A DNA stretch of 7,182 nt from Candidatus Uhrbacteria bacterium (GCA_014728435.1 WJLP01000097.1:1-7182), one strand, 5' to 3'. Shown: positions 1 to 6,485, counted from the first letter of the stretch. A program made the numbers and translations. Notes: a model not told the origin generated them from the letters alone.

Positions 1-720
1 GTCTTGGATATGTTCAAGTGCAAATAAACGATTACGGAGTTTGGCCGCGAGCTCAAACTTTTGTTCTTTGGCGGCCTTATTCATCTCGCGGCGATAGCGT
101 TTCACGAGCTCCGGGCGCCGGCCTTCAAAAACGGCCATCAAATCGCGGATGATCTTGGCGTATTCGCGTTTGCTGATTAAGCCGGTACAGACACCCGGGC
201 ACTTTTTTAGCGAGTAATCAAAGCAAGGCCGTTTTTGATTTGGCGCGCAAGTTGACCAAGGGATGGCCTTGCGCAAAATTTTAAGCGCATTGCGGACGGC
301 TCCGGCCGAGGTGAAAGGGCCGTAAACCGTTTTATATTTTTTGGCCGCGTCATCATCCAAATCAGTCGCGCGCAAAACATACGGTCGAGGGAAATCCTCG
401 TTTGTTATTACGAGATAAGAGTAGCTTTTATCATCTTTTTCGCGAATGTTGTAATAAGGTTTGTATTTTTTAATGAGGTTGGCCTCGAGGAATAATGCTT
501 CAATAGCTGTTGGCTGTTCTATGTAATCGATTGCCGCGATATCGGCGACGAGTTTTTGAGTTTTGGGATCCCGTTTGCCGGTAAAATAAGAATTGACTCG
601 TTTTTTTAAGGACACGGCTTTGCCAACATAAATAATATCGCCTTGGGCGTTTTTCATGAGATAAACCCCGGGGGCATCGGGAAGGAAGTTATCTTGAATG
701 ACGATATTCTTAGGAATCAT
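1..720 (-). CDS. uvrC: UvrC, excinuclease ABC subunit C (N-terminal 240 residues, partial)
   Basis: UvrC makes the two incisions flanking a lesion after UvrA loads UvrB. I translated the minus strand from the ATG at 720; the frame stays open to the window edge, so the C-terminal part (rest of the UVR region, RNase H-like nuclease, HhH) lies outside. Seen: a GIY-YIG nuclease domain at about residues 14-100, with GVY (18-20), YVG (31-33), Arg41, Glu79 and Asn91 in the family's catalytic positions; four cysteines at 158, 166, 174 and 178, matching the cysteine cluster reported to hold a [4Fe-4S] centre in UvrC; and the start of a UVR motif (about 211-240) used to contact UvrB. ATG 720 gives the usual short lead before LPDAPGVY. 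No Shine-Dalgarno is visible; the ATG follows a run of seven A. A TTG three codons upstream is a less likely start. Identification is firm. Confidence 0.96.
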   Translation of the reverse strand, partial: MIPKNIVIQDNFLPDAPGVYLMKNAQGDIIYVGKAVSLKKRVNSYFTGKRDPKTQKLVADIAAIDYIEQPTAIEALFLEANLIKKYKPYYNIREKDDKSYSYLVITNEDFPRPYVLRATDLDDDAAKKYKTVYGPFTSAGAVRNALKILRKAIPWSTCAPNQKRPCFDYSLKKCPGVCTGLISKREYAKIIRDLMAVFEGRRPELVKRYRREMNKAAKEQKFELAAKLRNRLFALEHIQD

Positions 721-767
721 TTTTTTCAATTAGGAATTATCGCCAAAGGCGGTCAAGAGAAAGTAGA

Positions 768-829
768 AATTAGCAAACATTTCTTGGTTAACTAAGTTGA
801 ATTACTATTTGCTAATTACTGTTTGCTAA
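768..829. repeat. 14-bp-period tandem repeat with matching inverted copy (TTTGCTAA family)
   Basis: ATTACTATTTGCTA (801-814) is followed directly by ATTACTGTTTGCTA (815-828), two tandem copies with one mismatch. An inverted copy, AATTAGCAAA (768-777), is exactly complementary to TTTGCTAATT (808-817), giving a 10-bp stem with a 30-nt loop. The same TTTGCTA core recurs in the intergenic DNA near 5489-5510 and 7036-7043. Function unknown; it could be a dispersed intergenic repeat, a hairpin or a binding site. Confidence 0.7.
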
Positions 830-920
830 GTAGGTATTATTAGTATGTCTTATCTTGCATAGATAGTCCAGTTTTGACTGTGATGCGAGGTTATGATTGG
901 ATGTAACCGGGTCTTTGACA

Positions 921-927
921 AAGGAGG
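921..927 (+). promoter_or_regulatory. Shine-Dalgarno site that fixes the start at 932
   Basis: AAGGAGG is a full match to the anti-Shine-Dalgarno sequence and lies 4 nt before the ATG at 932. The alternative in-frame ATG at 893 has only GAGG two bases away, so 932 is preferred. The 4-nt spacing is on the short side. Confidence 0.75.
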
Positions 928-931
928 CGCC

Positions 932-2488
932 ATGCATGCCCGTGAAAAATACGACCGAATACTCGAAATCGAGGAAAGGCTTAGAGAGTTGGGCGCCGAA
1001 GAATGGTTGGTGCCCAAATTGGCCCGAAGGGTCAATAATATTTTTCCGGATTGCCCTTTGCTGGTGATCAATGACTTTTATCAACGAAACTGGTCAATGA
1101 GCGATTTGTTTCACTGGCTTGCGCATGCTCCCAAGTTTAAAGAGCGGGATATTTACTGGATGCATGATTATATACAGATATTCGCCATTGAACAGCTGCT
1201 TAAGACTTGCGGCCTAAGTGCCAAAACGGCGCATAGCCTCGTTCTGACTCAAGCGTGGATGTTTCAGGCTAATATGGCGACGCTGGAGCTTTCCGTGACA
1301 ACGTTTGTCAATTTGGGCTATGATGAAGATGTTATAAAAAGCATTGCCAATAAGATGCCGTATTTGTTTTTTTTGCTTCCCGAGCACATCCTCCATGAAT
1401 GCAAAGAGGCTTCAAAAAAACAGTTGGGCTTACTTTGGAACGCGAACCTTCGAGATTACGAGCCACCGATACCCAGGCCGATTCCAGTGGTTCATTCTCC
1501 GAACCCCCCAAAACCGGCTCCCAAGAAAGTTGTGGCCGCGAAACAGCCGCACGCCCAAGCCGTGACCAATGAAGCGCAAGAAGTTCAACCTGATATGGCG
1601 CCCGCGAGTGAGCCGGAACCGCCGAAGCCGGCCCGCGAAATGACGGAGTTGCCGAGGACCTTGAAGCCGCTTAGGCTGTTTAACCCCTTGAAAGATAACG
1701 AAAATGCAGCCAAGGCCGCCTTGCCTGACTCGCCGGTTGTTCCGACGGAAGAGCAAGAAGAAGAACCAAATTCCGGCGAATGGTTTTTACCGCCCGGCTC
1801 TGTTGCTCCGGTTGAGCCGAGAGTGGCTCGCGCAACAGAGGATGACGGCTCAAGGTTGCACATTGAAAAGATTAAAGCATTGGTCAAAGTCGCGTCCGCG
1901 GATGATATTGAGGATGCCTGGCAAACATTTCTTGCGGCAAATCCCTGGTTACGGCAATCGTCCACGGTTGAATACAAAGCCTGCGTGGTTCTGTTGCGCT
2001 GGATTTCACTGCAACCACCCGGGGCGGTTGGCGGTTCCTATGGAGAATCTGATGCGGGACTTCGCTTTCGCTTTTGGAAGAAAGTGCTGTTAGATGACCG
2101 ATATCGCGGTATATTGCGGATTTTTCCTAATATCTTGGAGCGCAGGTTGTATGTTTTGCGCCGTATTGGCAGGTGCCCCATGAAAGGGCCGAGCTGGATA
2201 ATGAGGCCCTGGGAAACGTTGGAAGACGCGGAATTACGGTATCGTATGAATGAAATTGACGCTCATGGCAAAAAGCCGAACCTTAAGCCATATATCAATA
2301 TGTTGCTTGAACCGACGCGCGACAAATTCAAGCGGCGCCTGCATAGATACTTGGAGAGCAAAGTTGTAAAAGATGAGATCGGCACGGACTCGTTTGAGGA
2401 TGGGCTGATCATGGACGACGAACCGGTTAAATACATTACTCGCGAAGAACTCAAGCAAAGGTTGCTCGAGGCCAGAAATAAGAAATGA
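932..2488 (+). CDS. Unassigned 518-residue protein with mTERF-like helical repeats
   Basis: I do not recognise a named family with certainty. Three parts are visible. Residues 1-175 are helical; from Gly94 there are two consecutive units of about 36 residues (GLS... from 94, GYDEDVIKSIANKMPYLF... from 129, next GL at 166). These have the mTERF layout: glycine plus polar residue, short helix, a proline-hydrophobic turn, longer helix. Residues about 176-305 are a Pro/Ala/Glu-rich, low-complexity, probably disordered linker. Residues 308-518 are helical and basic; 395-470 (FPNILERRLYVLRRIG, then LEDAELRYRMNEI, GKKPNL and DKFKRRL) resemble the C-terminal end of mTERF proteins. mTERF proteins bind nucleic acid in mitochondria and chloroplasts, so an RNA- or DNA-binding role is a guess. 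There is no signal peptide or membrane segment, so it should be cytoplasmic. The gene is monocistronic, with its own terminator. Protein existence is near certain; the family is tentative. Confidence 0.9.
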   Translation: MHAREKYDRILEIEERLRELGAEEWLVPKLARRVNNIFPDCPLLVINDFYQRNWSMSDLFHWLAHAPKFKERDIYWMHDYIQIFAIEQLLKTCGLSAKTAHSLVLTQAWMFQANMATLELSVTTFVNLGYDEDVIKSIANKMPYLFFLLPEHILHECKEASKKQLGLLWNANLRDYEPPIPRPIPVVHSPNPPKPAPKKVVAAKQPHAQAVTNEAQEVQPDMAPASEPEPPKPAREMTELPRTLKPLRLFNPLKDNENAAKAALPDSPVVPTEEQEEEPNSGEWFLPPGSVAPVEPRVARATEDDGSRLHIEKIKALVKVASADDIEDAWQTFLAANPWLRQSSTVEYKACVVLLRWISLQPPGAVGGSYGESDAGLRFRFWKKVLLDDRYRGILRIFPNILERRLYVLRRIGRCPMKGPSWIMRPWETLEDAELRYRMNEIDAHGKKPNLKPYINMLLEPTRDKFKRRLHRYLESKVVKDEIGTDSFEDGLIMDDEPVKYITREELKQRLLEARNKK

Positions 2489-2489
2489 T

Positions 2490-2513
2490 GACGGAGACTC
2501 CTCCGTCTTTTTT
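2490..2513 (+). terminator. Rho-independent terminator of the mTERF-like gene
   Basis: GACGGAG (2490-2496) pairs perfectly with CTCCGTC (2501-2507) across a 4-nt loop and is followed by six T (2508-2513). It begins 2 nt after the stop codon. Read on the minus strand, the hairpin is followed only by a mixed T-rich stretch, so it is at best a weak terminator for uvrA. Confidence 0.88.
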
Positions 2514-2651
2514 GACCTTGATTGCCAAGATTTCCCACAGGATTGGCGGGATTATTATTTATATTGCTGAAGACTTGGCTAAAATCTTATAAGATAATCC
2601 TGATAATTGTGTGCGAAAAATCCTGGTAAATCCCGGTTCAAAGGCATGGAG
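2514..2651. other. Convergent intergenic region downstream of uvrA
   Basis: 138 bp between two convergent stop codons. It contains a perfect 12-bp palindrome, ATCTTATAAGAT (2584-2595), with no adjoining T-run. I see no clear terminator for uvrA and no small gene. Confidence 0.4.
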
Positions 2652-5201
2652 TTACTTCTTCAACACTCGCTTTAAATACTGCCCCGTATAGCTGGCGCTG
2701 ACTACGGCGACGTCCTCTGGAGTGCCCTCGGCGACGACTTGCCCACCTCTATCCCCTCCTTCAGGACCCAGGTCGATGATCCAGTCGGCTTGTTTGATGA
2801 CATCGAGATTGTGTTCGATGACGATGACTGTGTTTCCGCGGTCGACCAGTTTATGGAGGACTTCGAGCAATTGTTTGACATCTTCATAATGCAGGCCGGT
2901 TGTGGGCTCGTCTAAGATGTAGACCGTGTGGCCGGTGTCACGTTTGGAGAGTTCGGATGATAATTTGACGCGTTGTGCCTCACCGCCGGAAAGAGTGTTG
3001 GCGGGCTGGCCGAGTTCGATATAGCCAAGACCGACTTCTTTGAGTATGCGTGTACGGTCGCGGACAGGTGGAATATCTTGGAAAAATTCGTTCGCTTCTT
3101 CAACATTCATCTTGAGGATGTCGTGGATATTTTTATTGCGGTATTTGACTTCGAGCGTCTCGCGATTGAAGCGGCGGCCTTTGCAGATGTCGCATGGGAC
3201 GTAGACTGTCGGCAAAAAGTGCATTTCGATAGCGATTTGGCCGTTGCCTTCGCAGTGTTCACAGCGGCCGCCCGGGCGGTTGAATGAGAAGCGGCCGGGC
3301 TTGTATCCGCGCATGCGCGCGTCCGGAGTCATGGTGTAGAGTTCGCGGATTGGAGTCCACATTCCCGTGTAAGTAGCGGGGTTTGACCTGGGAGTGCGGC
3401 CGATCGGCGACTGATCGACGTCGATTATTTTGTCGATAAAGCTCATGCCTTTGATAGACCCGTGTGATGCAGGAGTTGCTTCCGCGCCGTAGAGCTGTTT
3501 GGCGAGCGCGCGATATAGGATGTCGATAATGAGGGTGGACTTGCCCGAACCTGACACACCGGTGACGCAGACGAAGCGTTTGAGTGGGATTTTGACGTCA
3601 ATTTTTTTAAGATTGAAAGCGGCGGCTTTTTTGATTTCCAGCCACTTTTTGGGTTCACCGCGCCGTTTGGCGGGTTTGGGAATTTTTTTATCTCCGCGCA
3701 GATAAGCGCAAGTGACGCTGTTTTTATCTTGCATGACTTGAGGCATTTCACCGTGCGCGACGATATGCCCGCCGTGTTTACCGGCTCCGGGGCCAAAGTC
3801 GACCAAATAGTCGGCGGCGGCAATTGTGTCTTCGTCATGTTCGACAACGATGATGGAATTGCCCGAGTCGCGGAGTTTTTCCAAAGTTTCGACAAGGCGA
3901 GCATTGTCGCGCTGATGCAAGCCGATTGTTGGCTCGTCGAGGACATAGAGGGCGCCGACCAAGCCGGAGCCGATCTGGGATGCTAGGCGGATGCGCTGAG
4001 CCTCACCGCCGGATAAGGATCCCGCGATGCGATTTAAGGTGAGGTAATGCAGTCCCACATCTTGCATGAATTCGAGCCTTGACAGGATTTCTTTCATGAT
4101 GGGTTCGGCGATGGCTGATTCGGTTTCATTGAGTTTGAGATTGAAAAAGAAATTTAACGCTTCTTCGATTGTGAGCGAAGTGACATCTACAATGTTCTTT
4201 TTATTTAAAAAGACGTTGAGTGCTTCTTTACGCAAGCGAGCGCCATTACAAACTTCGCAGATTTCATCTGAGTAAATCCAGGTAGTGCCCAAGCCATTAC
4301 AAGCGTCGCAAGCGCCGTATGGAGAGTTAAACGAGAATAAGCGCGGTTCTATCTCCGGGAAGGCAAAGTCGTGCTCAGGGCAGGCAAAGCGCGCGGACAT
4401 GAGTTTTTCAGTGCCGTCGTCTAAGACGGCGATGACTGTGTCGTCGGCGCGGTCGAGGGCTATTTCGATGGCTTCGACCAGGCGCGTGCGGAGAGGTTGA
4501 TTGTTCTCGATTGGCCAGGCGAGCGGGATGCGGTCGACAATGAGTTCGATATTGTGACGTTTGTAGCGAGCGAGTGGAACACGGTTGCGGAGCGGATAGA
4601 TTTTGCCGTTCACGCGGACTTCTGCGAAGCCGGATTCGTAAGCTTGTTGTAAAAGTTGATAGTATTCGCCTTTGCGTCCGCGGACGACTGGTGCAAGGAT
4701 GAGAATCTCGTTGTTGCTGGATGCTGTTTTGCGGGATTTGATTTTTTCGGGCTTAGTGTGAATCTCGATTGTTGTATTCAAAATTACATCAGCGATTTCG
4801 TCGACAGTCATCTTGCGGATGGGCTCGCCGCCGATTGGACAATGCGGTTTGCCGATGCGAGCGTAAACCACACGTAGATAGTCGTAGATCTCGGTGATAG
4901 TAGCGACGGTTGAGCGCGGGTTGGCACTATGTGCTTTTTGATCGATGGAGATTGCGGGAGATAAGCCCTCGATTTCGTCCACATCAGGTTTTTTTAGCTG
5001 GCCCAAGAATTGGCGCGCATAAGCAGAGAGTGACTCGACGTAGCGGCGCTGACCCTCGGCAAAAATAGTATCAAAAGCCAAAGACGACTTGCCGGATCCG
5101 GAAAGCCCAGTGAAGACGACCATCTTGTTGCGAGGAATCTCCAAGTCGATATTTTGGAGGTTGTGCTCGCGGGCACCTTTGATTGTTATAGAGTTTTTCA
5201 T
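2652..5201 (-). CDS. uvrA: UvrA, excinuclease ABC subunit A, lacking the insertion domain
   Basis: UvrA is the DNA-damage-sensing ABC ATPase that dimerises, finds distortions and delivers UvrB. Module 1: Walker [10 protein letters not shown] (32-40), ABC signature LSGGE (396-400), Walker B with DEP (422-424). Module 2: Walker [10 protein letters not shown] (548-556), zinc module CxxC...CxxC (Cys647/650 and 670/673), signature LSGGE (737-741), DEP (764-766). A region matching the UvrB-binding domain follows residue 118 and has a small extra stretch near 144-163, so this is not the UvrA2 class that lacks that domain. Length is 849 residues against about 940 in E. coli. The shortfall maps to one place: Cys298/301 and Cys315/318 are separated by only 13 residues, where about 125 are normal, so the insertion domain is absent. 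The usual first CxxC is CxxH (Cys274, His277). The frame is continuous, so this is not a pseudogene. The ATG at 5201 gives the standard N-terminus ([22 protein letters not shown]), but no Shine-Dalgarno is visible. Confidence 0.97.
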   Translation of the reverse strand: MKNSITIKGAREHNLQNIDLEIPRNKMVVFTGLSGSGKSSLAFDTIFAEGQRRYVESLSAYARQFLGQLKKPDVDEIEGLSPAISIDQKAHSANPRSTVATITEIYDYLRVVYARIGKPHCPIGGEPIRKMTVDEIADVILNTTIEIHTKPEKIKSRKTASSNNEILILAPVVRGRKGEYYQLLQQAYESGFAEVRVNGKIYPLRNRVPLARYKRHNIELIVDRIPLAWPIENNQPLRTRLVEAIEIALDRADDTVIAVLDDGTEKLMSARFACPEHDFAFPEIEPRLFSFNSPYGACDACNGLGTTWIYSDEICEVCNGARLRKEALNVFLNKKNIVDVTSLTIEEALNFFFNLKLNETESAIAEPIMKEILSRLEFMQDVGLHYLTLNRIAGSLSGGEAQRIRLASQIGSGLVGALYVLDEPTIGLHQRDNARLVETLEKLRDSGNSIIVVEHDEDTIAAADYLVDFGPGAGKHGGHIVAHGEMPQVMQDKNSVTCAYLRGDKKIPKPAKRRGEPKKWLEIKKAAAFNLKKIDVKIPLKRFVCVTGVSGSGKSTLIIDILYRALAKQLYGAEATPASHGSIKGMSFIDKIIDVDQSPIGRTPRSNPATYTGMWTPIRELYTMTPDARMRGYKPGRFSFNRPGGRCEHCEGNGQIAIEMHFLPTVYVPCDICKGRRFNRETLEVKYRNKNIHDILKMNVEEANEFFQDIPPVRDRTRILKEVGLGYIELGQPANTLSGGEAQRVKLSSELSKRDTGHTVYILDEPTTGLHYEDVKQLLEVLHKLVDRGNTVIVIEHNLDVIKQADWIIDLGPEGGDRGGQVVAEGTPEDVAVVSASYTGQYLKRVLKK

Positions 5202-5207
5202 ATTCAG

Positions 5208-5315
5208 TACGAATTACGAATCTGCGCGAATTACGAATGGTTTACATTTTATCCTGAAGGATAAAATGGTAGCTGAGCGAACAGATTCGTAATTCGCGCA
5301 GATTCGTAATTCGTA
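5208..5315. repeat. 31-bp perfect inverted repeat enclosing a second hairpin
   Basis: Bases 5208-5238 are exactly complementary to 5285-5315. The 46-nt centre holds another perfect hairpin, CATTTTATCC (5245-5254) with GGATAAAATG (5259-5268) and a TGAA loop. Each arm also contains two direct copies of CGAATTACGAAT (5210-5221 and 5227-5238 in the left arm), itself built on a 7-bp period (ACGAATT/ACGAATC). The left arm ends 6 nt before the uvrA ATG. There is no T-run after it in the uvrA direction, so it does not look like an ordinary terminator. It could be a leader RNA structure, a small palindromic mobile repeat, or a protein-binding array. Confidence 0.93.
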
Positions 5316-5379
5316 AGGAACGTAAAATCAGCGTCTAAAAGTTGACGCAACCCAACAACCTCTCGATTGGGGATGATTC

Positions 5380-5408
5380 ATAATAGCCTTAAATGGCATA
5401 AAAATCAA
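5380..5408 (-). promoter_or_regulatory. Predicted sigma70-type promoter of uvrA
   Basis: On the minus strand, TTGATT (5403-5408) and TATTAT (5380-5385) are separated by exactly 17 bp, matching the consensus at 4/6 and 5/6 positions. Initiation near 5373 would give a leader of roughly 170 nt that includes the whole inverted repeat. I found no closer promoter. Confidence 0.55.
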
Positions 5409-5430
5409 GACCTGAACTTAATCACAAATT

Positions 5431-5515
5431 GCAAATAGCAACTGGCAAGAGTTAAATAAAGACATAGTATAATTAGTCGCTCTTGCTATTTGCTATTGAT
5501 TATTTGCTATTGGCA
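5431..5515. repeat. TTTGCTAT heptad/14-bp repeats with inverted partner
   Basis: ATTTGCTATTG occurs at 5488-5498 and again at 5502-5512, a 14-bp period. TTGCTAT also repeats head-to-tail at 7-bp period in 5484-5497. GCAAATAGCAA (5431-5441) is the exact complement of TTGCTATTTGC (5483-5493), and GCAAGAG (5445-5451) complements CTCTTGC (5480-5486), so alternative stems are possible. The core resembles the repeat at 768-829. Confidence 0.7.
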
Positions 5516-5540
5516 TAGTAGAACAAAAGTAGAACAGTTG

Positions 5541-5560
5541 CAATGGGGATAAATCCATTG
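5541..5560. promoter_or_regulatory. Possible operator dyad before the 5636 gene
   Basis: CAATGG (5541-5546) and CCATTG (5555-5560) form a 6-bp dyad with an 8-bp centre, and the right half overlaps the candidate -35 at 5558. The position suits a repressor site, but a dyad of this size may be chance. Confidence 0.25.
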
Positions 5561-5585
5561 TAATTGAGTTGATAAAGACTATTAT
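5558..5585 (+). promoter_or_regulatory. Predicted promoter of the twin pseudo-receiver gene
   Basis: TTGTAA (5558-5563) and TATTAT (5580-5585) are spaced 16 bp apart, matching consensus at 4/6 and 5/6. The leader would be about 45 nt. A competing pair, TTGACT (5588-5593) with TTAAAT (5611-5616) at 17 bp, is weaker in the -10. Confidence 0.4.
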
Positions 5586-5625
5586 GGTTGACTTTATAGT
5601 TGAATTGCGCTTAAATCACAACAAC

Positions 5626-5630
5626 GGAGG
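5626..5630 (+). promoter_or_regulatory. Shine-Dalgarno site for the gene at 5636
   Basis: GGAGG lies 5 nt upstream of the ATG at 5636 and fixes that start. Confidence 0.8.
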
Positions 5631-5635
5631 TAGGG

Positions 5636-6403
5636 ATGTACATTCACATAGAGGTCCAAGATACGAAACTTGCTCAGATGATACAAGAGGCTCTTGAGGA
5701 AAATTGCGATGGATTGATTTTTACGACTTTTAAAAAGGCGGAGTTGGTTATCTGTGAAGATGATGGAACTCTGCCTCACATGTATGACCCGGATACAAGA
5801 TTTGCCATGCTTTTTCGCAGTAAATATCTCATGCATGATCTGCCCGAGAATGTGTTCGCGATACCGGCGGAAAAATTTCTAGGCAAGATGCTGGAAGTTA
5901 TCTTTAAGGTAAAGAACAAATCATTCTTTGTCGAAGTTATGGATGGGGTGTACGAAGTTGAAGGTAAAGGTGAAATAAATATCTTGGTTGTTGACCCGGA
6001 TATGGTTGTCCGCGATGATGCCAAGCAAGATTTATTCGATAGTGCTGATAAGTTGATTTTGGCAGGGCGTTTTGCTGATGCGGTTGAGCAAATCCGCTCG
6101 CAAAAGCTGGATGTTGTGCTTACATCACTCTACCTGGACGCATCTCCGGATTACGCGCCTTATGTACCAAGCTATGAGGAGATGCGTATGCCTGTTCCGT
6201 ATGGTTTCCTTTTGGCCATGGAGGCTGCTAAAAATTCGATCGCCACGAGCATTGTATGCGATTCGGAGATGAAAACAGACCCGCTCGTTGCGGCCATGTT
6301 CCATTTGGGGCCGTACTTTTACCATGGCTCGCCTATCGCGTTTTGGACTCGAGGTAAACAATGGCGCCGTGCCATGAATGCTTTGCTCAATCCCGCTGAA
6401 TAA
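5636..6403 (+). CDS. Unassigned 255-residue protein, probably two degenerate receiver (REC) domains
   Basis: No named family is recognised. The C-terminal half (about 114-252) follows the alternating strand/helix order of a response-regulator receiver: INILVVDPD with acidic Asp120 and Asp122, helix 1, LDVVLTSLYLD as the third strand, YGFLLAMEAAK as helix 3, ATSIVCDS as strand 4, SPIAFWTRGK as strand 5, and a final helix. The phosphoacceptor aspartate position is Ser164 (or Thr163) and the conserved Thr/Ser of strand 4 is not evident, so it would not be phosphorylated in the usual way. The N-terminal half (1-91) has a similar, weaker pattern: IHIEV, helix KLAQMIQEALEEN, AELVICED, FAMLF, VFAIPAEKFLGKMLEVI. 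There is no DNA-binding or enzymatic output domain, signal peptide or membrane helix, and no histidine kinase nearby. It may be a protein-protein adaptor; that is inference. The gene stands alone, with its own promoter candidate and terminator. Confidence 0.92.
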   Translation: MYIHIEVQDTKLAQMIQEALEENCDGLIFTTFKKAELVICEDDGTLPHMYDPDTRFAMLFRSKYLMHDLPENVFAIPAEKFLGKMLEVIFKVKNKSFFVEVMDGVYEVEGKGEINILVVDPDMVVRDDAKQDLFDSADKLILAGRFADAVEQIRSQKLDVVLTSLYLDASPDYAPYVPSYEEMRMPVPYGFLLAMEAAKNSIATSIVCDSEMKTDPLVAAMFHLGPYFYHGSPIAFWTRGKQWRRAMNALLNPAE

Positions 6404-6417
6404 AGGCGGGGTTTTTT
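6392..6417 (+). terminator. Rho-independent terminator overlapping the stop codon of the 5636 gene
   Basis: CCCGC (6392-6396) pairs with GCGGG (6406-6410), extendable by T-G wobble pairs on both sides, and is followed by six T (6412-6417). The TAA stop (6401-6403) lies in the loop. Confidence 0.8.
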
Positions 6418-6423
6418 AAATAC

Positions 6424-6445
6424 AAAAAAGCACCAAATTGGTGCT
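6424..6445 (-). terminator. Rho-independent terminator for the cysteine-rich protein gene
   Basis: AGCACC (6429-6434) and GGTGCT (6440-6445) form a 6-bp stem with a 5-nt loop. On the minus strand it is followed by a run of T (complement of A at 6424-6429). It lies about 60 bp after the stop of the minus-strand gene at 6508, back to back with the plus-strand terminator. Confidence 0.75.
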
Positions 6446-6449
6446 AAGT

Positions 6450-6485
6450 ATTATCTTCGTAGGTGTGGCCGATAACGAAGATGAT
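6450..6485. repeat. Additional hairpin between the minus-strand stop codon and its terminator
   Basis: ATCTTCGT (6453-6460) complements ACGAAGAT (6475-6482) perfectly, and the stem extends outward by a wobble and two A-T pairs (6450-6452 with 6483-6485). Loop 14 nt. It lies in the 3' untranslated part of the cysteine-rich gene; role unknown. Confidence 0.5.

Larger units (their letters stand above)
721..931. other. Divergent intergenic region between uvrC and the mTERF-like gene
   Basis: This 211-bp AT-rich spacer separates divergently transcribed genes. It holds a small CGCC-AAA-GGCG hairpin (741-751), a 10-bp inverted repeat (768-777 with 808-817) and a 14-bp-period tandem repeat (801-829). 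I looked for sigma70-type promoters in both directions and found no -35/-10 pair with acceptable spacing: TTGACT at 874-879 and TATGAT at 892-897 are only 12 bp apart. No gene or RNA is supported here. Confidence 0.5.
5202..5635. other. 434-bp divergent intergenic region, rich in inverted and direct repeats
   Basis: No protein gene or known RNA is supported here. From left to right it contains the large inverted repeat (5208-5315), a small GCGTC/GACGC hairpin (5331-5335 with 5344-5348), the uvrA promoter (5380-5408), the TTGCTAT heptad repeats with an inverted partner (5431-5515), an isolated TATAAT (5468-5473) with no good -35, a CAATGG/CCATTG dyad (5541-5560), and a promoter candidate for the 5636 gene. 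Confidence 0.6.

Noticed and set aside
893..931. Upstream ATG at 893 as the start of the mTERF-like gene (13 extra residues)
   Set aside because: It has only GAGG two bases away, while the ATG at 932 has a full AAGGAGG in front of it.
1430..1977. Long open frames antisense to the mTERF-like gene
   Set aside because: They overlap the Pro/Ala-rich linker, where codon composition keeps the opposite strand open, and have no Shine-Dalgarno or recognisable sequence.
2584..2595. Palindrome ATCTTATAAGAT as a uvrA terminator
   Set aside because: It is AT-rich with no useful loop and no T-run on the minus strand.
2627..2650. GGTTCAA resembling a tRNA T-loop
   Set aside because: The flanking bases do not form a T-stem and no acceptor, D or anticodon arm can be built around it.
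2652..5201. uvrA as a frameshifted or decayed gene because it is short
   Set aside because: The frame is continuous with all ATPase motifs and both ends intact; the missing part corresponds to one domain.
5278..5289. CGAACAGATTCG as a LexA (SOS) box upstream of uvrA
   Set aside because: It resembles the Gram-positive CGAAC-N4-GTTCG box but lacks the full right half-site and is explained by the edge of the inverted repeat.
5208..5315. The large inverted repeat as a rho-independent terminator
   Set aside because: No T-run follows it on either strand, the loop is 46 nt, and it lies between a good promoter and the uvrA start.
5431..5515. CRISPR-like array in the short repeats
   Set aside because: The repeats are 7-14 bp with no spacers of regular length and no cas genes nearby.
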